Part shown: positions 32,874 to 40,515 of the stretch, one piece after another
How positions within the stretch are numbered: position 1 is the first letter of the stretch
Layout of the letters: every line of letters starts with the position of its first letter
DNA from: DASXYG01 sp036502625
GTDB lineage: Bacteria > Actinomycetota > Actinomycetes > Streptosporangiales > Streptosporangiaceae
Direction: 5' to 3'
Assembly (NCBI GenBank): GCA_036502625.1
Contig: DASXYG010000081.1
Span: forward strand, 3,785-67,784
DNA length: 64,000 nt
Notes under the pieces: model-generated
Seen by the model: only the letters and a program-made list of their open reading frames with translations
What the model was told of the DNA's origin: nothing
The model's database searches: none
Translations under genes and position numbers: made by a program

Positions 32874-33961
32874 GTCGCCCCCGCGGCGAGCCTCTCCACC
32901 GGTACGTAGCGGTGGCCGTAGCCGAAGTAGGCCGGGCCGACCAGGTCCAGTCCCGCGTCCGTCCGCCATCTCGGGTCGCACGGGGCGCCGACGACGCTGA
33001 CGCGGAAGCCGTAGCGCAGGCCCTCGGTGGTCACCGGCTCGCCGGTGTCGGACTCCAGGACGCAGATGAGGTCGGGCACGCTGGCCAGCACCTCGCCGTC
33101 GCGCCGCGCCACCAGGTTCTCGTTTTGGAACTCCAGCTCCAGGCGCCGCCCGTCGTCGGCGCCGGTGCCCTCCAGCACGGCCGTGCCGCGCGCGAACCCG
33201 CCGGACGTACGGCGTACGACGTCGGCGACCTTCCCGGTGAACAGCAGGTGGCCGCTCAGGGCGGCGGCGACGTCGGCGATCGGGTCGCGGCGGCCGCGCG
33301 CCTCGCGTACGACCGCGCCGAGCCGTTCGACCAGCGTGAGCGTGCCGGGCACCATGCCGTCGCGCAACTGCGTGCCGCGCAGGACGTACTGGGTGGTCAT
33401 CGCGGAGCAGCCCATGTCGATGGTGACCGAGCGGGCGAACCGCTCCGCCGACCGGTTGTCCTCCGTACGGATCAGGGCGCTGTTGCCCTTCTCGTCCGCG
33501 ACGGCCATCGGCGCGGTCGTCACGCCGATCATGGTGGGCAGCAGCATCTGCAGCTCGGGGAACGCGCGGCCCATGCCGTCGGCGTCGAGCAGCGGCAGGC
33601 CGGTCTCCGCGGCGGCCACGAACGGGATCGTGGAGTTGATGCCGCCCGCCTCCGCGCAGGCCAGGTGGGTGATCTCCCGGCCGAGGACCTCCTGGAGGGC
33701 GGCCAGCGCCGTGTGGATCTCCTCGCCGCTCGGCAGCTTCTCCACCATCACGGTGGGCGCCCCCATCATGGCCACCGGTACGACGACGGCGTCGCCCGGC
33801 ACCTCGTCGACGTCCACCAGGCGCACCGGCCCGTGGCGGCGGATGGCCTGCTCGGCGAGCAGCCGCCCGATGTACGGGTCGCCGCCGCCCCCGGTGCCGA
33901 GGATCGCGGCGCCGCGCGCGATGTCGGCCATCTGGTCGGCGGTGACCTCCCGCACGCTCAC
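32861..33961 (-). CDS. DUF917 (S-Me-THD family) protein, second of tandem pair
   Basis: A 366-residue paralogue of the next gene, exactly the same length and alignable throughout (GAAILGTGGGGDPYIGRLLA, MMGAPTVMVEKLPSGEEIHT, AEAGGINSTIPFVAAAETGL, LLDADGMGRAFPELQMLL, LESDTGEPVTTEGLRYGFRV). The GTG start overlaps the HyuA-like stop as GTGA, and the end overlaps its paralogue by 13 bp, so the two proteins are co-translated and may form a heteromer. The metal-site-like GECGG/CAEAGG position differs between the two (ECGG versus EAGG), so one copy may have lost or changed activity. Confidence 0.9.
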   Translation of the reverse strand: MSVREVTADQMADIARGAAILGTGGGGDPYIGRLLAEQAIRRHGPVRLVDVDEVPGDAVVVPVAMMGAPTVMVEKLPSGEEIHTALAALQEVLGREITHLACAEAGGINSTIPFVAAAETGLPLLDADGMGRAFPELQMLLPTMIGVTTAPMAVADEKGNSALIRTEDNRSAERFARSVTIDMGCSAMTTQYVLRGTQLRDGMVPGTLTLVERLGAVVREARGRRDPIADVAAALSGHLLFTGKVADVVRRTSGGFARGTAVLEGTGADDGRRLELEFQNENLVARRDGEVLASVPDLICVLESDTGEPVTTEGLRYGFRVSVVGAPCDPRWRTDAGLDLVGPAYFGYGHRYVPVERLAAGATCAN

Positions 33962-35523
33962 GACCCGTCACCGATCCGCAGGTCGCCGACGGCCTTGACG
34001 CGTACGCGCACGGCGTTGCCCGGGAGGTACGCGATGGGCACCTCGTCGACCTCGACGATCTGCACGCCGTCGGGCTCCGCGCCGGCCGCGACGGCGGCGT
34101 CGACGGCCTCGCCCTTGGCCTGTTCGAGCACCTGGTCGCGGGTCTGCTCGCCGATCGCGAAGATGCGGTCGACCTCGCCGCCGACCTGGGCGATGGCCGC
34201 GCCGATCGCGTTGGCCACGGCGAAGTGCTCCGGCCGCCGTACGTCGTCGAAGCCGGGCAGCCGGTCGGGTACGAGGACGGAGCCCCCGCCGACGATGACC
34301 ACCGGGAGCGGCTCCGGCGAGGTGCGCATGCGGTCCACGACCTCGGCGACGTCGCGGGCGATGCGGTCGAGCGCGGCGGAGACCAGGGAGCGGTCCAGGT
34401 GCGCGACCCGCGACGCGTCGCCGATGTCCGCGTGCCCGGCCGCGACGACGATGTCGGTCGCGGTGAGCGTGTCGCCGCCGAAGACCAGCGCCTTCCTGGT
34501 CAGCTCGTAGCCGACGCTGTCCGGACCCACCGTTGGGCCACCGGGGGAGCGGGCGTCGCCGCGGACCCGGCTGCCGCCGCCGATGCCGATGGACAGGACG
34601 TCCGGCATGCGGAAGTTGCTGCGCACGCCGCCGATGTCCACCTCGGTCGCGGCCTCGCGCGGGAACCCGTGGGTGAGCACGCCGACGTCGGTGGTGGTGC
34701 CGCCGATGTCGACGACCGCGCAGTCGGCGAGGCCGGAGAGGATCGCGGCGCCGCGCATCGAGTTCGTCGGGCCGGACGCGAACGTCGCCACCGGGTACGT
34801 CCGGGTGAACTCGACGTCCATCAGCGTGCCGTCGTTCTGCGACAGGTAGAGCGGCGCGCGGATGCCGACCGTGGACAGCGCGCTGGTGAACGCGTCCACG
34901 ATCGTGTCGGCCAGGTCGCGCAGGCACGCGTTGACGATCGTGGCGTTCTCCCGCTCCAGCAGGCCGATGCGGCCGATCTGGTGGGAGAGGCTGATGTGGA
35001 CGTCCGGGAGCTGCGCGGCGACGATGTCCGCAGCGGCCAGCTCGAAGTCGGCGCTGACCGGCGAGAACACCGACGAGATCGCGACGGACCTGACGCCGAG
35101 CGCGCCGATCTCGTCCGCGACCCGCTTGATCTCGTCCGGCCGCAGCTCGGAGATCGTCCGGCCGTCGAACTCGTGGCCACCGTGGCAGAGGTAGCCGTGG
35201 TCGCCGATCGCGTCGCGCAGCCGCTGCGGCCAGTCGACCATCGGCGGCAGCGCCTTCGTGGCGGGCAGGCCGAGGCGTACGGCGGCGGTCGGCGCGAGGC
35301 GGCTGGCCTCGACGATCGCGTTCGTGAAGTGGGTCGTCCCGATCATCACGGCGTTGATGTCGCCGGGCGCGAACTCCTTGGCCTCGGCGAGACCCCGCAG
35401 CGCCGCGACGACACCGCTCGTGACGTCGTTCGTCGTGGACGTCTTGATCTCGGCGAGGACCGCCGAGCCGTCCATGAGGACCGCGTCGGTGTTGGTGCCA
35501 CCGACGTCGATTCCGATGCGCAC
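33958..35523 (-). CDS. Short hydantoinase/oxoprolinase (HyuA-like) ATPase
   Basis: A 521-residue HyuA-type protein, about 170 residues shorter than the HyuA at 24518-26602 because the C-terminal domain is missing. GTG 35523 follows GAGGAA. ATP-site motifs: MRIGIDVGGTNTDAVLMDG, GTTHFTNAIVEASRLAP, CAVVDIGGTTTDVGVLTHGF. Also YLSQNDGTLMDVEFTRTYPV, ATFASGPTNSMRGAAIL and VVIVGGGSVLVPDRLPG. There is no HyuB partner; instead the two DUF917 proteins follow immediately (GTGA overlap), and a plausible idea is that they replace HyuB as the ring-opening partner. Confidence 0.9.
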   Translation of the reverse strand: MRIGIDVGGTNTDAVLMDGSAVLAEIKTSTTNDVTSGVVAALRGLAEAKEFAPGDINAVMIGTTHFTNAIVEASRLAPTAAVRLGLPATKALPPMVDWPQRLRDAIGDHGYLCHGGHEFDGRTISELRPDEIKRVADEIGALGVRSVAISSVFSPVSADFELAAADIVAAQLPDVHISLSHQIGRIGLLERENATIVNACLRDLADTIVDAFTSALSTVGIRAPLYLSQNDGTLMDVEFTRTYPVATFASGPTNSMRGAAILSGLADCAVVDIGGTTTDVGVLTHGFPREAATEVDIGGVRSNFRMPDVLSIGIGGGSRVRGDARSPGGPTVGPDSVGYELTRKALVFGGDTLTATDIVVAAGHADIGDASRVAHLDRSLVSAALDRIARDVAEVVDRMRTSPEPLPVVIVGGGSVLVPDRLPGFDDVRRPEHFAVANAIGAAIAQVGGEVDRIFAIGEQTRDQVLEQAKGEAVDAAVAAGAEPDGVQIVEVDEVPIAYLPGNAVRVRVKAVGDLRIGDGS

Positions 35524-35542
35524 GTGTTCCTCTTTCTCTCGG

Positions 35543-36877
35543 TCAGCCGACGGGCTCGGACTCGGTGCGTACGCGGCCCACACCGCGGGTCAGGCCGAGC
35601 CGTCCGGCGATCGCGTACACGACGAACGCGAAGATCAGCGAGTTCAGCGCGGGGATGCCCCACGTGACGAACTGCCCGATGCAGAACGCCGCGATCCAGA
35701 CGACCAGCGTCGCGGGCACCCAGGCGGGCGAGGACTCCGGCAGCGCGGCACCGCTGGAGCGCAGGTCACCGCGCCAGCGGCGGACGACGAAGTACTCGGC
35801 GACCATGATCCCCGCGATCGGCGGCACCGCGATGCCGAGGAGGTTCAGGAACCCCTCGAACAGGTCGAGGATGCCGACGGCGGCCAGCACCGTGCCGATG
35901 ACGCCGAGCACGATCGTCATCACGGCGCGGTTCACCTTGCGCCGGAACAGCGTGTCGATCAGGTTCACGAACCCCAGCGACGAGGAGTACAGGTTCCAGT
36001 CGTTGATCTTCAGCGTGGCCGCGATGAGGATCACCGTGCCGATGACGCCGCTGGTGGAGGTCACGATCGCGACCACGTTTCCGGTGCGCAGCGCGTGCGC
36101 GAGCAGCACGCCGATCAGCCCGATGGCGTACTCGCCGAGCGTCACGCCGAGGACCGTCTGCTTGACGACGTCGGCGACGCTGCGGTTGTAGCGCGTCATG
36201 TCCGGCGTGATCACCGCGCCGACGATGAACCCGCCCGCGACCAGGGTCGTCCCGGCGGCCAGCGACAGGTGCGCCCCGGCCGGCGCGGACGCGACCAGCG
36301 AGGAAATCGCGTGCTTGGACAGCTCGACGGAGATCGACCACCCGGCGAGCGCGATGAACAGCGGCACCGTCACCCAGGCGATCCACTGCATCGACGCGAA
36401 CCCGTACACCACGATGAGCGTCACGAACGCGCCCGCGATGATCGTCCACACCCACAGCGGCGGCCCGCCGATCAGCGACTGCAGCCCCTCGGCGAACACC
36501 GCGTTCTGGATGCCGAACCAGCCGATCAGGCTGATCGCGATGACCAGGCCGATCAGCGCGGAGCCGTAGCGCCCGAAACCGGTCCAGCGGGCCAGGACGG
36601 ACGTCGACAGGCCCTCGCGTACGCCGATGACGCCGACCATGATGGCGACGAGCTCCAGGATGACGGCGCCCAGGGTGATCGCGATGAACGCGTTCCAGAA
36701 CGACATGCCCATGCCGAGCGTTGCGCCGAGGAGGAACTGCGACAGCGCGGAGACCTGGCCGAACCGCTGGGCGGCCACGGAGAACCAGTGGTAGCGCGCC
36801 GTCTCGGGGACCCGCTTGAGCGCGTAGTCGTCATGGCCGATCGCGGAGTCGTCGCGCGGCGTCTCGGTCGTGGCCAT
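35543..36877 (-). CDS. NCS1-type cytosine/purine permease (CodB-like)
   Basis: A 444-residue, twelve-helix sodium or proton symporter of the nucleobase-cation-symport-1 family (cytosine, purines, hydantoins, allantoin). Marks include HWFSVAAQRFGQVSALSQFL, WFGIQNAVFAEGLQSLIGGP, ITPDMTRYNRSVADVVKQTV and NDWNLYSSSLGFVNL. GGAGG precedes the ATG. First gene of an operon with the short HyuA and two DUF917 genes (19-bp gap), so it presumably imports their substrate: a cyclic amide, nucleobase or related heterocycle. Confidence 0.93.
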   Translation of the reverse strand: MATTETPRDDSAIGHDDYALKRVPETARYHWFSVAAQRFGQVSALSQFLLGATLGMGMSFWNAFIAITLGAVILELVAIMVGVIGVREGLSTSVLARWTGFGRYGSALIGLVIAISLIGWFGIQNAVFAEGLQSLIGGPPLWVWTIIAGAFVTLIVVYGFASMQWIAWVTVPLFIALAGWSISVELSKHAISSLVASAPAGAHLSLAAGTTLVAGGFIVGAVITPDMTRYNRSVADVVKQTVLGVTLGEYAIGLIGVLLAHALRTGNVVAIVTSTSGVIGTVILIAATLKINDWNLYSSSLGFVNLIDTLFRRKVNRAVMTIVLGVIGTVLAAVGILDLFEGFLNLLGIAVPPIAGIMVAEYFVVRRWRGDLRSSGAALPESSPAWVPATLVVWIAAFCIGQFVTWGIPALNSLIFAFVVYAIAGRLGLTRGVGRVRTESEPVG

Positions 36878-36913
36878 CGTGCCTCCGGCAAGGGCGGTGA
36901 CGTTGACAGCACG

Positions 36914-36927
36914 CTACGTGCCCGTAG
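36914..36927. promoter_or_regulatory. Operator-like inverted repeat upstream of the permease operon
   Basis: CTACG-TGCC-CGTAG, a 5-4-5 perfect inverted repeat, 37-50 bp upstream of the permease start and inside the 138-bp gap after the LysE gene. It is a candidate control site, possibly for the PucR regulator at 38848; not tested. Confidence 0.35.
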
Positions 36928-37015
36928 GTACCGACGGAATGTGCCCCCTGCACCAGAGACTCTGCCCGGCAGTGCGCCCCGCCTCACCCCCGGCGCCGGG
37001 GCGCCGCTGACCACA

Positions 37016-37642
37016 TCACTTGGACGCGAAGGCCAGCCGGACGCCGAACCCGATCAGCGCGCACCCGACGATCGCGTCCAGCGCGCGCCGGATCGTGCGG
37101 CGCACGAGCCACGGCCGCAGGCGCCCGAGGAAGACCACGATCAGCGTCAGCCACGCCAGGCTCAGCAGGGCGTGCGTGTACGCCAGCAGGAGCCCGTCGG
37201 CCACCGAACCGGACCGGCCGAGGAAGCTCGGCAGGACCGAGAGGTAGAGCGTGAGCACCTTCGGGTTCGTGATGTTGGACAGGAACCCCTGGCGGTAGGC
37301 GCGCAGGCCGCGCACGCGCGCGCCCGCGGCCTCCGGCGCAGGGGAGTACGCGCCGCGGACGGCCGCGCGCAGCGCCTGGACGCCGAGGTAGAGCAGGTAG
37401 CACACGCCCGCCCACCGGATGGCCTCGAACAGCGGCTGGGACCGCATGATCAGCGCGCCGAGCCCGAGCGCCGCCGCGCTGCCCTGCGCCACGTTGCTCG
37501 TGGCGATGCCGAGGGCGGTGCCGAGCCCGCCGCGGGACCCGCCGACGAGCGCGTTCTTCACCGTCAGCGCGAAGTCGGGCCCCGGGGCGATGACCACCAG
37601 CACGGCCACCGCCAGATAGACCCCGTACGAGCTCCACGTCAT
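37016..37642 (-). CDS. LysE/RhtB family amino acid exporter
   Basis: A 208-residue six-helix exporter. Family signatures: VIAPGPDFALTVKNALVGGS (the NPGP-like glycine-proline motif after helix 1), GLGTALGIATSNVAQGSAAA, RWAGVCYLLYLGVQALRAAV, and YRQGFLSNITNPKVLTLYLS. Members export amino acids or related small metabolites. It lies between the permease operon and the DUF917-PucR pair. Removal of an amino-acid product or a toxic intermediate of the same pathway is possible. A CCCCGGCGCCGGGG palindrome at 36988-37001 downstream could be part of a terminator. Confidence 0.92.
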   Translation of the reverse strand: MTWSSYGVYLAVAVLVVIAPGPDFALTVKNALVGGSRGGLGTALGIATSNVAQGSAAALGLGALIMRSQPLFEAIRWAGVCYLLYLGVQALRAAVRGAYSPAPEAAGARVRGLRAYRQGFLSNITNPKVLTLYLSVLPSFLGRSGSVADGLLLAYTHALLSLAWLTLIVVFLGRLRPWLVRRTIRRALDAIVGCALIGFGVRLAFASK

Positions 37643-37765
37643 CCGCCGATGCTACGCACCCCCACCGACATTTCCGGCGCTTCCACCCGTACGGGGCCAG
37701 GACTCGCGCGTCCATCGGATAACAGAGCGCCCCCGCGCGATCACCCACGCCATAGGCTGGCCCCT

Positions 37766-38851
37766 GTGCGCATCACGGCAGGTGACGTGGCCGATCTGGC
37801 GGCCGGTGCGACGCTGCTCGGATCCGGAGGCGGCGGCGAGACGACCAACGTCGCCGCACTGCTGCGCCACGTCCTGACGGAGAACGGCCCCGTCGACGTC
37901 GTGCCCGCCGCCGGGCTCGACCCGGAGAGCTGGGTCGTGCCGATCGCGACGATCGGCGCGATGACCGTCCTCGTCGAGCGGCCGCCGAGCGGCCCGGAGT
38001 TCCACACGGCGGTGCGCGCGCTCGAACACCGGCTCGGCATCACGGTCGCGGCCATCCACGGCCTGGAGAACGCCGGCACGAACGCCCTGACCCCGGTCGC
38101 CGCGGCCGCCTGGCTCGGCCTGCCGCTGGTCGACGGCGACGGCATGGGCCGCGCGTACCCCCGCATCGACCAGACCGTATTCACCCTCGCGGGGCTGCCG
38201 AGCGGCCCGGTGGTGCTCAGTGAGCCGTCCGGCGTCGAGGTCACCGTCGCGGGCACGAACGGCGCGGGCGCCGAGCGGCTGGCCCGCGCCGCGCTGCCCG
38301 CGCTCGGCGGCTGGGCGGTCATGGCCGGGTTCGCGCTGCGCGCACGCGAGTCGCGCGACCACGCGCTGTCCGGCACGGTCAGCCGCGCGCTGAGCCTCGG
38401 CCGCGCCCTGCGCCGCGCCCAGGACGACCCCGCCGAGCGCGACCGCCTGCTCGCCGAGGCGTCCGGGCGCCGGCTGTTCACCGGCACGGTCATGCAGGTC
38501 CGCCAGCGCGGCCGCGACGGCGCGGCGTACGGCACGGTCACCGTCGAGCACGCCGTCACCCGGGAGCGCACGCTGCGCCTTGAGATGGCCGACGAGTACC
38601 TCCTCGCCCTCGACGACGGCGCGGTGACCGCCCGCGTCCCGGACATCATCGCGGTGGTGCACTCCCGCACCTGGCTGCCCATCTCCACCGAGCAGGTCGC
38701 CCCCGGCCAGCACGTGGACGTCCTGCGGCTCCCGGCGCCGCCCGAGCTGGAGACGCCGGCCGCCGCCGCGCTCATGGGCCCGGCCGCGTTCGGCCTCGAC
38801 CTGCCCGCACCGACCGAGCCGCGCGACTCGTCGAACGGAGGCCCACGATGA
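37766..38851 (+). CDS. DUF917 (S-Me-THD family) protein, third copy
   Basis: A 361-residue third member of the family, more divergent than the tandem pair: DLAAGATLLGSGGGGETTNV, TIGAMTVLVERPPSGPEFHT, GLENAGTNALTPVAAAAWLG, LVDGDGMGRAYPRIDQTVF. The start GTG 37766 gives the family's usual N-terminus. The stop overlaps the PucR regulator start as ATGA, so regulator and enzyme are made together. It is read toward the PucR gene, divergent from the LysE gene and the permease operon. Confidence 0.88.
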   Translation: MRITAGDVADLAAGATLLGSGGGGETTNVAALLRHVLTENGPVDVVPAAGLDPESWVVPIATIGAMTVLVERPPSGPEFHTAVRALEHRLGITVAAIHGLENAGTNALTPVAAAAWLGLPLVDGDGMGRAYPRIDQTVFTLAGLPSGPVVLSEPSGVEVTVAGTNGAGAERLARAALPALGGWAVMAGFALRARESRDHALSGTVSRALSLGRALRRAQDDPAERDRLLAEASGRRLFTGTVMQVRQRGRDGAAYGTVTVEHAVTRERTLRLEMADEYLLALDDGAVTARVPDIIAVVHSRTWLPISTEQVAPGQHVDVLRLPAPPELETPAAAALMGPAAFGLDLPAPTEPRDSSNGGPR

Positions 38852-40401
38852 CGGTCACGGCGGGCGACCTGGTCGCCGACGAGACGCTGCGCGACGGCCG
38901 CGTCATCGGCGGCGCCGCGGGTCTCGACGGCGTCGTACGCCAGATCCTGCTGGTCACCGACGGCCCCGAGCTCGACGACGCGCCCTTCGGCACCGGCGCG
39001 GTCCTCGACCTCGGCGGCGTCACCGGCGCGAACCGCAGGCAGCACCTCGCGGAGATCGTCTGCCGCCGGCTGCACGGCCGCGGCGGCCACCTGCTCGTCA
39101 TCGCCGGCGGCCCGTTCGCGTCCAGCCTGTCCACGACCCGGCTCGCCGACCGCCTCGCGCTCCCGGTGATCGCCGTCCCCGAGGCGGCCAACGCGTCGCC
39201 CGCCGCGATCACCGCGCGCCTGCTCACCGTGGTCCACGAGCCGGAGGCCATCGTCGGCCGGACGATCGCCACCGGCGCGTCCCGGCTGCGCACCGCCGAC
39301 ACCCTGGAGCGCGCCCTCACCGCACTCGACGCCACGCTCGACGCCCGTACGGCCGTGGTCACCGCCGACGGCACCCCGGTCGCCGGGCAGGCGCCCCGCC
39401 ACCCGTACACCATCCCCACGGGCCGCACCGTGCCGCAGACCGACAGGTCGGGCCGGGTCTCGACGGCCCTGTGCCCGGTTCCCGGCACCGCCGAGGGCGC
39501 CCGCCTGTGGCTGGTCTGCCAGTCGGAGTCGACCGGCCCGCTGTGGCGCGACACCGCGCTCGGCCTGATGGACGTCGCGGGCGCGTACGTCAGCGCCCGG
39601 TTCGCCGCCGAGCGGCTGACCGCCGAGCGCGACGCGCGCGTACGCGGCGGCCTGCTCACCGAGATCCTCCGGCTCGACGGCCCGCCGCCCGCCCACCTCG
39701 CGGGCCAGGCGGCCCGGCTCGGCTGGCGCCTCGACGGCTGGCACACCGGCGTCCACTTCGCCCTGATCGGCGCCGACATCGCGCCGCCCGCCGTGACCCC
39801 CGTCCTCGCCGCCGCGCTCGCCGGCCGCGGCCTGGCCGTCCCCCTCGTCGAGCGCGCCGGCGGATGGTCGTCCTGGCACACCGACGAGGGCAAGCCCACC
39901 GCGCTGTCCGCCCTGACCACCGCCGTACGCCGGGCCCTGGCCGACTACCACAACGACGAGGGCGTGCCCCGCCTGGTCGCCGGCGTCGGCCGCCCGGCCG
40001 CGGGCCCGGAAGGCGTGGCCACCACGCTGTCGGAGGCCCAGCGCGCCGCCACCGTCGCCGCGGTGGGCCGCCGCCCCGGCGTCGTCCAGCGCAGCGACGA
40101 GCTCGGCGCCAAGCAGATCCTCCTCGACTGGTACGGCTCGTCGGTCGTCCGCGAGGAGGCCGAGCAGATGCTCGCGCCGCTGCTGTCCGAGGGCGACGAG
40201 GGCCTCCTGGAGACCGTCGAGGCGTACCTCGACGCCGGCTGCTCACCGTCGGAGACGGCCACCCGCCTGGGCCTGCACCGCAACACCGTCACCCGCAGGA
40301 TCCGCAAGGCCGAGTCGCTGCTCGGCGTGCCGTTCGTCGACCCGGACGACCGCCTCGCCATCCACCTCGCCTGCCGTATGCACCGCCTGGCGAACACGTG
40401 A
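38848..40401 (+). CDS. PucR family transcriptional regulator
   Basis: A 517-residue regulator. The N-terminal PucR domain (about 1-115, VTAGDLVADETLRDGRVIGG) is followed by a middle GAF/CdaR-like region and the C-terminal helix-turn-helix of the PucR/CdaR group (EAYLDAGCSPSETATRLGLH, RNTVTRRIRKAESLLGV). In Bacillus PucR controls purine (uric acid, allantoin) breakdown; here it is coupled to a DUF917 gene and near an NCS1 permease and HyuA-like protein. That supports a role in using purine- or hydantoin-type rings. Confidence 0.92.
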   Translation: MTVTAGDLVADETLRDGRVIGGAAGLDGVVRQILLVTDGPELDDAPFGTGAVLDLGGVTGANRRQHLAEIVCRRLHGRGGHLLVIAGGPFASSLSTTRLADRLALPVIAVPEAANASPAAITARLLTVVHEPEAIVGRTIATGASRLRTADTLERALTALDATLDARTAVVTADGTPVAGQAPRHPYTIPTGRTVPQTDRSGRVSTALCPVPGTAEGARLWLVCQSESTGPLWRDTALGLMDVAGAYVSARFAAERLTAERDARVRGGLLTEILRLDGPPPAHLAGQAARLGWRLDGWHTGVHFALIGADIAPPAVTPVLAAALAGRGLAVPLVERAGGWSSWHTDEGKPTALSALTTAVRRALADYHNDEGVPRLVAGVGRPAAGPEGVATTLSEAQRAATVAAVGRRPGVVQRSDELGAKQILLDWYGSSVVREEAEQMLAPLLSEGDEGLLETVEAYLDAGCSPSETATRLGLHRNTVTRRIRKAESLLGVPFVDPDDRLAIHLACRMHRLANT

Positions 40402-40515
40402 GAGCCCGTTCGCCGGCTTGCCTGTGGATAACGTGTTTCGAATGCGCGCTCGGGAAATGATCAGCGGTAACGTCCAGTCAGAAGGCCGTGACGCTGATCT
40501 CAGGGGGTGATCAAG

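Noticed and set aside
36988..37001. CCCCGGCGCCGGGG as a firm terminator for lysE
   Set aside because: The palindrome leaves no loop, so only a short stem could form; kept as a possibility in the LysE entry but not as a feature.
35258..38851. Single 1197-residue plus-strand frame
   Set aside because: Only the last 361 residues (from 37766) are a real protein; the earlier part is antisense to the permease and HyuA-like genes.
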